Notes: generated from the sequence alone by a model not told the origin. A stretch of 37,741 nucleotides of DNA from JBFHRE01 sp036745195 (GCA_036745195.1 DAIOGO010000010.1:1-37741); one strand, 5' to 3'. Counted from the first letter of the stretch, positions 23,084 through 31,965 are shown. Made by a program: numbers and translations.

Positions 23084-24162
23084 CCTCTGACGAATGGCGG
23101 AATGTCGAGCGGATCGTCTCCGCCCTGCGAGGTGGGGGAAAGGGTGGAAACCCTCGAACCGGACGAAGGCCGGGCGGCCCCGGCTGCCGAGCCCGAACCC
23201 CGCGTTCGCTTCCGATCGAACCCGGCGGCAACCACCGTGACCCGCATCTCGTCGCCGAGCGAGTCGTCGATCATCGCCCCGAAGATGATCTCGGCGTCGT
23301 CGTCGGCGTGCTGGGCCACCACCTGGGCGGCGGTCGTCGCCTCGTGCAGGGTCATGTTGGCGGGACCGGCCACCGACAGCAGCACCCCCCGGGCGCCCTC
23401 CATCGAGGTCTCGAGCATCGGCGAGGAGATCGCCCGCTGGGCAGCCTGTTGGGCGCGTTCCTCGCCCGAGGCGCGTCCGATTCCCATCACGGCGGTACCG
23501 GCATCGGACATGACGGTCTTGACATCGGCGAAGTCGACGTTGATCAGACCGGGCGTGGTGATCAGGTTCGTGATCCCGGCCACACCGCTCATGAGGACGT
23601 CGTCGGCCAGGCGGAAGGTCTCGGTCATCGGGGCCTTGGGATCGCCTACCTCGAGCAGGCGGTCGTTGGGGATGACAATCAGTGTGTCGACCGCTTCCCG
23701 CAGCGCCTGGATCCCCTCCTCGGCGTGGAGGGCCCGCCGCCGCCCTTCGAAACCGAACGGACGGGTGACGACACCGACGGTGAGGGCACCCAGCGCCCGG
23801 GCCGCCTCGGCCACGATCGGAGCCCCGCCGGTACCGGTTCCACCGCCCTCGCCGGCGGTGATGAAGACCATGTCGGCCCCCTTGAGCACCTCCTCGAGCT
23901 CACTGCGGTGGGCTTCGGCGGCCGCCCGGCCCACTTCCGGGTTCGCTCCCGCTCCCAGCCCCCGGGTGATGTCCCTGCCGAGGTCGACCTTGACGTCGGC
24001 ATCGGACATGAGCAGTGCCTGGGCATCGGTGTTGAGGGCGACGAACTCGACACCCCTCACCCCGGCCTCGATCATGCGATTGATGGCGTTGACACCGCCA
24101 CCGCCGACGCCGACCACTTTGATGACGGCCAGATAACCGCCTGATGTCTTGGTTGTTGCCAT
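23080..24162 (-). CDS. ftsZ: Cell division tubulin homologue FtsZ
   Basis: A 360-aa GTPase that forms the Z ring. It shows the N-terminal nucleotide loop VVGVGGGGVNAINRM (16-30), the tubulin signature GEGGGTGTGGAP (105-115 region), and the T7 synergy loop NVDFADVKTVM with D210 and D213. The C-terminal linker is short (about 30 residues, 321-350). The C-terminal tail is DIPPFVRG (353-360), the conserved peptide that binds SepF. I chose the ATG at 24162, which is preceded by AAGGTGG with a 5-6 base spacer; a GTG nine bases upstream lies inside that Shine-Dalgarno region. A 163-base leader separates it from ftsQ, the largest break inside the cluster, so it probably has its own promoter. Confidence 0.97.
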   Translation of the reverse strand: MATTKTSGGYLAVIKVVGVGGGGVNAINRMIEAGVRGVEFVALNTDAQALLMSDADVKVDLGRDITRGLGAGANPEVGRAAAEAHRSELEEVLKGADMVFITAGEGGGTGTGGAPIVAEAARALGALTVGVVTRPFGFEGRRRALHAEEGIQALREAVDTLIVIPNDRLLEVGDPKAPMTETFRLADDVLMSGVAGITNLITTPGLINVDFADVKTVMSDAGTAVMGIGRASGEERAQQAAQRAISSPMLETSMEGARGVLLSVAGPANMTLHEATTAAQVVAQHADDDAEIIFGAMIDDSLGDEMRVTVVAAGFDRKRTRGSGSAAGAARPSSGSRVSTLSPTSQGGDDPLDIPPFVRG

Positions 24163-24187
24163 GGAAACCACCTTTTCGGAGGGGAGA

Positions 24188-24202
24188 GAACGACCATCGT
24201 TC
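24188..24202. promoter_or_regulatory. Dyad in the ftsZ leader
   Basis: GAACGA-CCA-TCGTTC is a perfect 6-bp inverted repeat with a 3-base centre. It lies 26-40 bases upstream of the ftsZ ATG and would form a small hairpin just before the Shine-Dalgarno region. It could be an operator or an RNA element. Its GAACGA core also occurs in the heptamer repeat at 9330, which may be chance. Confidence 0.4.
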
Positions 24203-24251
24203 GGAGCAGGCCGACGTCATGCGACGGGGCCAGGGCTAACTGCCTTGCTTA

Positions 24252-24282
24252 GCTTTACACACGTTCCCACCCCACGTAAAGC
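24252..24282. promoter_or_regulatory. 31-bp inverted repeat in the ftsQ-ftsZ gap (operator-like)
   Basis: The arms GCTTTAC (24252-24258) and GTAAAGC (24276-24282) are perfect 7-bp complements around a 17-base centre, which itself contains ACGT near each end. It lies about 90-120 bases upstream of the ftsZ ATG. The AT-rich arms stand out from the GC-rich surroundings. A regulator-binding site or part of the ftsZ promoter region is plausible. No clear -35/-10 pair was found. Confidence 0.4.
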
Positions 24283-24295
24283 CCATCGCCATAAG

Positions 24296-24314
24296 GCTCA
24301 ACTAGAGATTGAGC
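24296..24314 (-). terminator. Weak hairpin downstream of ftsQ
   Basis: GCTCAA, a 7-base loop and TTGAGC form a 6-bp stem starting 12 bases after the ftsQ stop. It is followed by CCTTATGG on the minus strand, not a T-run, so termination would be weak. It may only partly separate ftsQ from ftsZ transcription. Confidence 0.3.
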
Positions 24315-24325
24315 TTGATGGAACT

Positions 24326-25096
24326 TCAGGGTTCGGTGGTGGTTGCGACCGTCGACGAGGTGACCTGAGGCGGCAACACCGCCGGGCGGTTGGGTGCGAT
24401 CAGCGTGATCACCGAGCCCGGTTCGGGGGGATCGTTGAGCACCGCCACCAGCGCCAGCGCCTTCTCCGAGCCCCGATCGGCCGCCCCGAGCCTGATCACG
24501 TACCGATCGGTGGTGGCAACCAGACCCTCCACCCCGGCGGTGATGGTTATCCCCCGAGCGATCCGGGCTGGCAGTTCGGCCAGGAACTCGAGAGCCATGG
24601 CAACCCCACGATCGGTGGCGAGCGAGTCACAGGAAAGGGTGGAGGTGACGATCCGGCCGACGGCGGTCGGATCGGCATCGGGGAGAACCGTTCCGTCGAC
24701 GGCCACCGCCACCGTCCCCGAGGCGCACTCCACCGACCCTACGACGGTCCGTTCGACCAGATTCACGATGATCCGATCCGGCCACTCCCTCGCAATGGAG
24801 GCCTGGGCGATCCACGGGTCGGAGAGGAGCCGTTCCACCGCCGCCCCCAGATCGGCGGTGACCATCGGCCGACCGACCGCCAGCCCGGCGGCAGCCAGCG
24901 CCACCACCGGATCGGCCTGGACGGCGCCGTTGATCTCGAGATGCCTGATCGAGAACAGCGGCGCCCGGAACAAGGTCCAGACGATCAAGCCGGACAGTGC
25001 GACGACGATCAGCACGAGCAGGAATCGGGACATCGAACCGCGGGCTCGCTGCTCCCGAACCGCCCTCCGTCTCTCCTCGATCCGGGGATCCATCAT
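24326..25096 (-). CDS. ftsQ: Cell division protein FtsQ (POTRA domain)
   Basis: A 256-aa bitopic membrane protein of the divisome. The N-terminal cytoplasmic part is basic (RIEERRRAVREQRARG). One transmembrane helix follows, FLLVLIVVALSGLIVWTLF (about 25-43). The POTRA domain begins at LFSIRHLEINGAVQADPVVALAAAGLAVGRPM, and the FtsQ domain contains SIAREWPDRIIVNLVERTVVG. FtsQ recruits FtsB/FtsL-type partners and links FtsZ to septal synthesis. The start is ATGATG at 25096, overlapping the murB stop. The C terminus (about 20 residues, T-, S- and P-rich) is low complexity. Confidence 0.9.
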   Translation of the reverse strand: MMDPRIEERRRAVREQRARGSMSRFLLVLIVVALSGLIVWTLFRAPLFSIRHLEINGAVQADPVVALAAAGLAVGRPMVTADLGAAVERLLSDPWIAQASIAREWPDRIIVNLVERTVVGSVECASGTVAVAVDGTVLPDADPTAVGRIVTSTLSCDSLATDRGVAMALEFLAELPARIARGITITAGVEGLVATTDRYVIRLGAADRGSEKALALVAVLNDPPEPGSVITLIAPNRPAVLPPQVTSSTVATTTEP

Positions 25097-25998
25097 GTGT
25101 CTTCGAAGTCCCCGACAAACACGATCTCGGGCTCCAGTTCGATCCCGGTGGCGTTCTGCACCCGGCGCTGGACCTCGACCACCAGGCGATGGAGATCGGA
25201 GGGAGTGGCCTGGGTGGAAGCCACGAAGAAGTTGGCGTGACGCTCCGATACCGAGGCACCGCCCACCGTGAGTCCCTTCAGACCGAGGGCATCGATGATC
25301 CGGCCGGCGGCATCTCCGGGCGGGTTCTTGAAGACACTTCCGGCATTCAGGGTTCCCCCCGGTTGGTGGATCTTCCGCCAGCGGGTGATCTCACGCAGGC
25401 GGGCCTCGCCATCTCTCGGATCACCGGAGGTGGTGCGAAAGCGTGCGCCGAGCACCACCTGGTCACCCGTGATGTTGGACCGGCGGTAGCCGAGGTCGAG
25501 GGCGGCGGTCGCCCGGAGAGCAATCGACCCGTTGCCCAACTCGAGGATCTCCGCCTCCACCAGATGATCGGCCGTCTCCTGGCCGTGACAGCCGGCATTC
25601 TGGCGGACCGCCCCTCCCACCGAACCGGGAATACCGACGTAGAACTCCAGGCCGAGCCGCCCACCTCGAACGGCCGACCGGGCGAGCGTCGGGAGATGAA
25701 CCGCACCCCCGGCGATGATCTCCTCCCCATCGAACTCGATCCCGGCGAAGGCTCCCGCCAGTCGAAGCACCAGGCCATCGAAACCCCGTTCGGACACCAC
25801 CAGGTTGCTTCCCCGGCCGAGCACAAGGACCGGGACCCCCGCCTCGACCCGGGCCCGGACCACTCGCCCCAGATCTTCCCGACTGGTCGCCTCGTGGAAG
25901 TAGCGAGCGGGCCCGCCGAGCTTGTAGGTGGTGAGCGCGCCGAGCTGCACCTTTGCAGAGACGAAACCCTCGTCGACCAGGCGGTCCAGGGCGTTCAT
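25093..25998 (-). CDS. murB: UDP-N-acetylenolpyruvoylglucosamine reductase
   Basis: A 301-aa FAD enzyme that reduces UDP-GlcNAc-enolpyruvate to UDP-MurNAc with NADPH, the second committed step of peptidoglycan synthesis. The FAD-binding motif is VLVLGRGSNLVVS. GIPGSVGGAVRQNAGCHGQE carries conserved substrate residues. The catalytic serine lies in AGSVFKNPPGDAAGRIID, and the C-terminal acid in LEPEIVFVGDF. It looks like a type II (MurB-2) enzyme of Gram-positive length. It overlaps murC and ftsQ by 4 bases on each side. murA is not in this window. Confidence 0.95.
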   Translation of the reverse strand: MNALDRLVDEGFVSAKVQLGALTTYKLGGPARYFHEATSREDLGRVVRARVEAGVPVLVLGRGSNLVVSERGFDGLVLRLAGAFAGIEFDGEEIIAGGAVHLPTLARSAVRGGRLGLEFYVGIPGSVGGAVRQNAGCHGQETADHLVEAEILELGNGSIALRATAALDLGYRRSNITGDQVVLGARFRTTSGDPRDGEARLREITRWRKIHQPGGTLNAGSVFKNPPGDAAGRIIDALGLKGLTVGGASVSERHANFFVASTQATPSDLHRLVVEVQRRVQNATGIELEPEIVFVGDFEDT

Positions 25999-27371
25999 GA
26001 CCTCGCTCCCAGGAGCGTGACGAGTTCCCCGGCGGCGGTCGTGATGTCGCCGGCTCCCATGAACACGACCAGATCTCCCGGCTCGACCAGCCCGGCCAGT
26101 CGAAGCGCCACATCCGAGCGATGGGCGACATACTCGACGTCTCGACCGCCCGCCCGGACCGCGGCCGCCGCCACCAGTTCTCCGGTCACCCCGGGGATCG
26201 GGGTCTCACGTGACCCGTACACATCGCACACGATCGCCCGGTCCGCCAGCGCCAGGGCGGCTCCGAACTCCCCGGCAAACCGCTCCGTCCGGCTGAAGAG
26301 ATGGGGCTGGAACACCGCCCACAACCGCCGGGGCGCCACCTCACGGGCCGCACGCAGGGTGGCGGCGACTTCGGTGGGATGATGGGCATAGTCGTCGATG
26401 ACCGTCACCGCCCTCACGGTCCCTCGGTGCTCGAACCTCCGTCGTACCCCGTGAAACCCGCTCAGGCCATCTGCGATCGCCTGCGGGTCGTATCCGAGCA
26501 TGGCCGTGAGCGCCACCACCCCCGCCGCATTGCGGGCCATGTGGACACCCGGTCTCTTGATCTCCACCCGGACGTCGGTGTCGGGCCCGACGAGGCGGAA
26601 GCCCACCCCGTCCGGACCGAGCCTCAGGTCTCCGATCACGAATGTCGACTCCGGGTCGAGGCCATAGGTGGCGGAGCCGACCCGGGCGGCGAGACGGGCT
26701 GCTCCCGGATCGTCCCGGCAGACAACGACCGGGCCGTCGACCTTGCGGACCACCCTGGTGAAGGCAGCCTCGATGGCGTCGAGCGAACCGAAATGATCGA
26801 GGTGATCAGCCTCGATGTTGGTGACCATCAGCCCGTGGAGATGGAGGTGCTCGAAGGTGCCAAACGCCTCGTCCACCTCCAGAACCAGCAGGGGATCGGA
26901 GCCAAAGGCGGCGTTGGTGCGGAGATCGAGTAGATCCGCCCCCACCACGAACGACGGTGATCCGCCCGCCGCCCGGATGGCCGTCACCATCATCGCGGTC
27001 GAGGACGACTTGCCGTGGGTGCCGGTGGCACCGATGGTGGGAATGGCGGCAGTGATGGCTTCCAGCAGCTGAGGACGGTGCCAGCGCGGGATCCGATTCC
27101 GTCCAGCCATCTCCCATTCCGGGTCGGAGTCGGGAATCGCCGACGACGCCACCACCAGTTCGACTGCGCCGATTCTGGATGGATCATGACCCGACCAGAC
27201 CTCGAGACCCAGATCGGCCAGCGAGTCCAGCGCGGGGCTCGGATGGAGGTCCGATCCTGTCACGTCGTGGCCTGCCCCGAGCAAGACCCGGGCGAGAGCG
27301 CTCATGCCGGCGCCACCCACCCCGATCAGATGGATCCTGCGATGGGGAATCAACAGTGCCGCCTCAGCCAT
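25995..27371 (-). CDS. murC: UDP-N-acetylmuramate-L-alanine ligase
   Basis: A 458-aa Mur ligase that adds L-Ala to UDP-MurNAc. The N-terminal Rossmann motif is IHLIGVGGAGMSALARVLLGAGHDVTGSD. The ATP loop is TGTHGKSS, with His and Ser where MurD and MurE have Asn and Thr, as is usual for MurC. DYAHHPTEVAATL is the domain 3 signature, and PHLFSRTERF is also typical. I chose the ATG at 27371 (GGAG 5 bases upstream) over a GTG at 27377; either way it overlaps the murG 3' end. It overlaps murB by ATGA. Confidence 0.96.
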   Translation of the reverse strand: MAEAALLIPHRRIHLIGVGGAGMSALARVLLGAGHDVTGSDLHPSPALDSLADLGLEVWSGHDPSRIGAVELVVASSAIPDSDPEWEMAGRNRIPRWHRPQLLEAITAAIPTIGATGTHGKSSSTAMMVTAIRAAGGSPSFVVGADLLDLRTNAAFGSDPLLVLEVDEAFGTFEHLHLHGLMVTNIEADHLDHFGSLDAIEAAFTRVVRKVDGPVVVCRDDPGAARLAARVGSATYGLDPESTFVIGDLRLGPDGVGFRLVGPDTDVRVEIKRPGVHMARNAAGVVALTAMLGYDPQAIADGLSGFHGVRRRFEHRGTVRAVTVIDDYAHHPTEVAATLRAAREVAPRRLWAVFQPHLFSRTERFAGEFGAALALADRAIVCDVYGSRETPIPGVTGELVAAAAVRAGGRDVEYVAHRSDVALRLAGLVEPGDLVVFMGAGDITTAAGELVTLLGARS

Positions 27372-28443
27372 GGGCACTCCGTAGCCGCCGGGCGATCACC
27401 CTGGCCGCCTCTGGCTTGGCCAGCCGCCGGGTTCCCGCCACCAGTTCGGCGAGCCGGTTCGGATCGGCGAGCAACGATGACAGCAGCGGGCCCAACTCGG
27501 CCAGACGGTCTTCCGGCAACATGATGGCCGCTCCATGCTCGACGAATGACCGGGCATTCTCCACCTGGTGGCGGCCTGATCCGAACACGCCGGGAACGAG
27601 CACAGACGGGGTGGAGGTGACGGCGAGTTCGGCGACGGCCCCACCCGCTCGCGACACCACGAGGTCACAGGCGGCATAGAAACGCTCCATGTCGGGTTCG
27701 AAGCCGACCACCCGCCACGGCCTCCCGGACGATGCAGCCCGCCCGGTCACCTCGGCGGCGAACCGATCCCCGGCAAGTTGGAGGAACTGCACGGGGGGCC
27801 CCGTCCACGCCTCCGCAACACCGGCAAACGCCTCGTTGAGGGCACCCGCCCCCAGGCTCCCGCCCAGTAGTCCGATCGTGGGCTTCTCCGGGTCCAACTG
27901 GTAGGCGGCGATGGCCCCGGGCCTCGCCGCCGGGCGGTCGAACCGGGCGAGGTTCGACCTCACCGGATTCCCGACCCAGACTGCGGTGGGGAGCCCGGCG
28001 GTGCGGGGGAACGAGCCGAACACCTCGGTGCACAACCGCCCCACCGCCCGGTTGCCGAGACCGGCCTCGGCGTTCTGCTCCGAGACGAAGACCCTGGCTC
28101 CGGCCAGCCGGCCGGCGATCACCGCCGGGGGGGTGACGTAGCCTCCGACACCGAGGACGACCCCGACCGCCTCGTCCCGGAACAACCGGCGGAGGCGCCC
28201 GACGTTACGACTCACCTGCAGCGGCAGCGTGAGGTTCCTGACGGTCAGGCTTCGCTCCAACCCGCGCACTTCGATCTGATGGAGAGGGAATCCGGCCGCC
28301 GGAATCACCTTCGCCTCCAGGCGTCCTCCCCCGACGAAGTGGATGTCGGAGGGTTCGACACCGTCGTCGACGAGCGCCTCGGCCACTGCCAGCGCCGGAA
28401 AGACGTGACCGCCCGTTCCGGCGGCAGCGATGGCGAAGCTCAC
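27364..28443 (-). CDS. murG: Lipid II synthase, MurG glycosyltransferase
   Basis: A 359-aa GT28 family enzyme that transfers GlcNAc to lipid I on the inner face of the membrane. The N-terminal glycine loop is AAGTGGHVFPALAVAEAL, where the family often has GGTGGH. GGSLGAGALNEAF and the UDP-GlcNAc pocket SRAGGAVAELAVTSTPSVLVP are intact. The GTG start overlaps the ftsW stop as GTGA. Its order after ftsW is canonical. Confidence 0.96.
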   Translation of the reverse strand: MSFAIAAAGTGGHVFPALAVAEALVDDGVEPSDIHFVGGGRLEAKVIPAAGFPLHQIEVRGLERSLTVRNLTLPLQVSRNVGRLRRLFRDEAVGVVLGVGGYVTPPAVIAGRLAGARVFVSEQNAEAGLGNRAVGRLCTEVFGSFPRTAGLPTAVWVGNPVRSNLARFDRPAARPGAIAAYQLDPEKPTIGLLGGSLGAGALNEAFAGVAEAWTGPPVQFLQLAGDRFAAEVTGRAASSGRPWRVVGFEPDMERFYAACDLVVSRAGGAVAELAVTSTPSVLVPGVFGSGRHQVENARSFVEHGAAIMLPEDRLAELGPLLSSLLADPNRLAELVAGTRRLAKPEAARVIARRLRSAHG

Positions 28444-29609
28444 GACCTCGCCTTGACCCCGCCCGACTGCTGTGCGATGTTCACGAGGACTCCGGTGACC
28501 GCCATGCTGATGACGACCGCCGTCCCTCCATAAGACACGAACGGAAGCGGGATGCCGGTGATGGGAAGGGCCCCGACCACACCGCCGATGTTGACCACCG
28601 CCTGCAAGGAGAGCCAGGTGATGATGCCGGCCGCCAGCATCTTGCCGAACTGGTCGCGGGCTTTGGCGGCGATGGACCAGCCGACCACTGTCAAGAGGGT
28701 GAAGAGAGCGATCACCGACATGGCCCCCACCAACCCGGTCTCCTCACCGATGATGGCGAAGATGAAGTCGGTGTGGGCATTGGGCAGGTAGTACCAGCGG
28801 GCCCGGCTCGCACCCAGTCCCACCCCGAACAGGCCTCCGTTGCCGAGGGCGTAGAGGCTCTGGATGACCTGGTATCCGGTGTCGCCGGCGTCGGCCCACG
28901 GGTCCAGGTAACTCGTGAGTCTCGACCATCGTTCCGGGTCGGCGTAGGCGAGAAGAACCCCCAGTCCCGCCCCTCCCACCCCCAGCGGGAGCACGTACCT
29001 GAGGGGAGCCGTCGAAGTCAGCAGGACCGCCATCGAGGCCGCCCCGACGATGATGAGGGTGCCGAGATCGGGCTGGAGCATGATCAGGATCGCCACTGCC
29101 CCCACCAGAGCGAGCACCGGTGCGGCGAAGTGCTTCCAATCACCGAGGACCTTGGTCTTTCGTTCCATCACCTTGGCGAGCGCCACGATCACCGCGAACT
29201 TGGCGGCCTCGCTGGGCTGAAACGACAGCGGACCGAAGTCGAGCCAAGCAGTCGCCCCTCCGGCCCGACGGCCTACCACCAGGACGAGGACGAGCAGGGC
29301 GACTGCCAGGAGATAGATGGCCATGGCGTGCCGCCGGTAGGTCTGGTAGGGGATGCGACTCATGACGAAGAGGGCGACCGTTCCCAGGCCGACCCCCAGC
29401 AGTTGACGTTTGAAATAGGAGAATCGCTCTACTTGCTCTTTGATCTCGACTGTCGAAGAGGCCGAGATCGTCTCGGTGAGTCCCATCAACAGCAAGATCG
29501 CCACGATCAGGAACAACAGGGTCACCTGCCGGTTTGCGGCCATGACCCGATCGCTTCGGCGGCGGGCGGCGGCCCGGACCTCGGCGATCGACGTGACGTT
29601 GGAACTCAC
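28440..29609 (-). CDS. ftsW: Septal peptidoglycan glycosyltransferase FtsW (SEDS family)
   Basis: A 389-aa SEDS polymerase with about ten hydrophobic segments. Family motifs include GGATAWLDFGPLSFQPSEAAKFAVIVALA, MLQPDLGTLIIV with the catalytic Asp, GDTGYQVIQSLYALGNGGLFGVGLG, LPNAHTDFIFAIIGEETGLVG, and the final PFVSYGGTAVVISMAVTGVLVNI. It polymerises lipid II together with the class B PBP encoded upstream. The N-terminal cytoplasmic region (about 25 residues) is arginine-rich. The GTG start overlaps murD as GTGA. Assignment to FtsW rather than RodA rests on its place between murD and murG. Confidence 0.95.
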   Translation of the reverse strand: MSSNVTSIAEVRAAARRRSDRVMAANRQVTLLFLIVAILLLMGLTETISASSTVEIKEQVERFSYFKRQLLGVGLGTVALFVMSRIPYQTYRRHAMAIYLLAVALLVLVLVVGRRAGGATAWLDFGPLSFQPSEAAKFAVIVALAKVMERKTKVLGDWKHFAAPVLALVGAVAILIMLQPDLGTLIIVGAASMAVLLTSTAPLRYVLPLGVGGAGLGVLLAYADPERWSRLTSYLDPWADAGDTGYQVIQSLYALGNGGLFGVGLGASRARWYYLPNAHTDFIFAIIGEETGLVGAMSVIALFTLLTVVGWSIAAKARDQFGKMLAAGIITWLSLQAVVNIGGVVGALPITGIPLPFVSYGGTAVVISMAVTGVLVNIAQQSGGVKARS

Positions 29610-30907
29610 GAAGAACCTTCCATCTCGCCCATGATGGCGCGGACCAGGCCGGAAAACGCGTCACCCCGGGCGGAGTAGTCGGCGAACATGTCGAAGCTGG
29701 CGCAACCAGGGGCGAGGAGGACCGTGTCCCCCGATCGGGCCAGCCGATGCGAGAGCCGGACCGCCTCGTCCATCGAGGAGGCGACGGTGGTCGCTTCCGG
29801 TCGAGCCGACTGGAGTTGACCGGCCGCCTCACCGATCGCGACCACGTGGCGCACGTTCGGTTCGGTAGCCAGTGGTGAGATGTCCAGGCCCTTGGCGAGG
29901 CCCCCGGCGATGAGGATCACGCTCGGGAAGGACCTGATGGCAGCGAGGGCGGCGTGGGGATTGGTTGCTTTCGAGTCGTTCACATACCGGACCCCATCCC
30001 ATTCGCCGACCAGGCTCCGCCGGTGGGCGCCAGGTCTGAAACCCCGCGCCACCGTCTGGACGTCGTCGAGGCGGGCCCCGGCCCGAAGAGCGGCGGCTCC
30101 GGCCAGCGTGAGGTCGGCCAGGAAGGCCGGGTCGGAAACACCCAGTTCTTCGATGGCGACAGCATCGTCGCCGATCCACCACATCCCGTTCTCCACCCCT
30201 CCCCCGTCGAGACGCCTGGTTCCCGACACTTCGACCGTGATTCCCGGGGCGACCCGGGCAATCCGTTGCGCTCCCGGATCGTCTCCGTCGAAGACGAGGA
30301 CGTCTTCGGGTTTCTGGCGAGCGACGATCTCGGCCTTGGCCGCCAGATACCGATCGAACGACCCGTGCCAGTCCAGATGATCGGGGGCCACATTCGTGAC
30401 CACCGCCACATCGGGGCGGAATCGTTCGGTGAAGCGCAACTGGAACGACGAGACCTCGATCACCGCCGCCTCCAACCCGGTGTCGACGGCATCGGACAAG
30501 GGCTGACCGATGTTGCCCAGCGCCGCCGTGGCGGGACAGGAGGGAGTCAGCATCTCGGCCACCAGCGTCGTCACCGTGGTCTTGCCATTGGTACCCGTCA
30601 CGGCCACCGTCCGGCAGTCGAGTTGTTGCCAGGCAAACTCGATCTCGCTCCACACCGGGATCCCCATCTCGGTGGCGTGGGTGAACGGTTCGGACCGTTC
30701 GGGGACGCCGGGGCTGGCCACCACCAGGTCGATTCCGGCCAGCGAGGTCACATCCCAGGCTCCGACCAGAGCCGGAAACCCGGCACCGATGATCGTCCCC
30801 GCCCTGGCGGGGTCCTGGTCATAGATCGTCACCGAGTGACCCAGCCGCCTCCCCAGTCGGGCGGCCGCCATCCCGGAGACGGCGGCGCCCACGATCAGGG
30901 TGCGCAT
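29606..30907 (-). CDS. murD: UDP-N-acetylmuramoylalanine-D-glutamate ligase
   Basis: A 433-aa Mur ligase that adds D-Glu to UDP-MurNAc-L-Ala. The N-terminal domain has LIVGAAVSGMAAARLGRRLGHSV. The ATP loop is VTGTNGKTTVTTLV. The carbamylated-lysine region is YLAAKAEIV, and VNDSKATNPHAALAAI and APGCASFDMFADYSARGDAF form the domain 3 signatures. The ATG at 30907 shares its first base with the mraY stop (TGATG); a longer frame starting near 31018 would run through mraY and was rejected. Confidence 0.95.
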   Translation of the reverse strand: MRTLIVGAAVSGMAAARLGRRLGHSVTIYDQDPARAGTIIGAGFPALVGAWDVTSLAGIDLVVASPGVPERSEPFTHATEMGIPVWSEIEFAWQQLDCRTVAVTGTNGKTTVTTLVAEMLTPSCPATAALGNIGQPLSDAVDTGLEAAVIEVSSFQLRFTERFRPDVAVVTNVAPDHLDWHGSFDRYLAAKAEIVARQKPEDVLVFDGDDPGAQRIARVAPGITVEVSGTRRLDGGGVENGMWWIGDDAVAIEELGVSDPAFLADLTLAGAAALRAGARLDDVQTVARGFRPGAHRRSLVGEWDGVRYVNDSKATNPHAALAAIRSFPSVILIAGGLAKGLDISPLATEPNVRHVVAIGEAAGQLQSARPEATTVASSMDEAVRLSHRLARSGDTVLLAPGCASFDMFADYSARGDAFSGLVRAIMGEMEGSS

Positions 30908-31965
30908 CAGAACAGACCCCCCGCCCTGATGAAGTCGCTGTAGAAGAGACCAAGACCCAACGCCACCCCGATCCCGGCCACGATCCACAGCCGTACCACC
31001 ACCGTCGTCTCCGGCCACCCGGCCAGTTCGAAGTGATGATGGATCGGCGCGATCCGGAAGATCCTCCGCCCGGTCGCCTTGAACCAGGCGATCTGAAGGG
31101 CCGACGAGGCGCTCTCCGCCACGTACAACCCGGCGATCACGATCAGGAGGAGTTGGGTGTTGGTGAGGATGGCGAGGGCGGCCAGCACCGCTCCGATCGC
31201 ATTGGAGCCGACATCACCCATGAAGATCCGGGCAGGGGCGGCGTTCCACCACAGGAAGCCGAGCAACCCTCCGAGCATGGCGGCGGCGATCACTGCCAGC
31301 TCGGCGGGATCGATCGACTCGGGGAACGGATAGACCGATGGGTTTCGGAACTGCCAGAAGCCGATGATCGTGTATGCCCCGAACATGAGCGCCCCCGACC
31401 CCGCCGCCAGCCCGTCCATCCCGTCGGCGAAGTTCGCTCCGTTGGCGAAGCCTGTGATCATCAGAATCGCCAACACCACGAACACCGGGCCGAGCCCGAT
31501 CCCCAACGGCCGGGCGATGGAGAGCTGGGTGTTGACGCCGGCCGCCTGCGCCCCCCAGGCGAACCCGATCGCGATGAGGAGCTGACCGCTGTACTTGGCC
31601 TTGATGCTGAGCCCGAGCGATCGTTTCTTGGTGTGTTTGACGTAATCGTCGAGGAAGCCGATGAACGCCATACCCACCAGGGTGCCCATGGCGAGCAGCC
31701 CGCCGGCGCTGAACGGGCGAACCGCCAGATCGAACCCTGCGACCGGAGACCAGATTCGGAGATGAGCGACGAGATAGGCCACCACCGATGCCACCACGAA
31801 CACGGCGCCCCCCATCGTCGGTGTTCCCTGCTTGTGATGGTGGCCCTTCACCTCTTCCTGGATGAACTGACCGATCGACCTACTCCGAAAGTAGCGAATG
31901 GCGATGGGAGTGGCCGAGATGGCGATCAGCATCGACAAGCCCGCCGCCGTGAGCAGGGCGATCAC
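30907..31965 (-). CDS. mraY: Phospho-MurNAc-pentapeptide transferase
   Basis: A 352-aa polytopic enzyme (about ten helices) that moves phospho-MurNAc-pentapeptide onto undecaprenyl phosphate to make lipid I. Catalytic motifs are GFLDDYVKHTKKRSLGLS, GANFADGMDGLAAG, FMGDVGSNAIG and the HHH motif APIHHHFELAGWPE. KGHHHKQGTPTMGG near residue 40 is the cytoplasmic loop of the family. The GTG start overlaps the murE stop as GTGA. That leaves no room for murF, which in most clusters lies between murE and mraY. Confidence 0.97.
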   Translation of the reverse strand: MIALLTAAGLSMLIAISATPIAIRYFRSRSIGQFIQEEVKGHHHKQGTPTMGGAVFVVASVVAYLVAHLRIWSPVAGFDLAVRPFSAGGLLAMGTLVGMAFIGFLDDYVKHTKKRSLGLSIKAKYSGQLLIAIGFAWGAQAAGVNTQLSIARPLGIGLGPVFVVLAILMITGFANGANFADGMDGLAAGSGALMFGAYTIIGFWQFRNPSVYPFPESIDPAELAVIAAAMLGGLLGFLWWNAAPARIFMGDVGSNAIGAVLAALAILTNTQLLLIVIAGLYVAESASSALQIAWFKATGRRIFRIAPIHHHFELAGWPETTVVVRLWIVAGIGVALGLGLFYSDFIRAGGLF

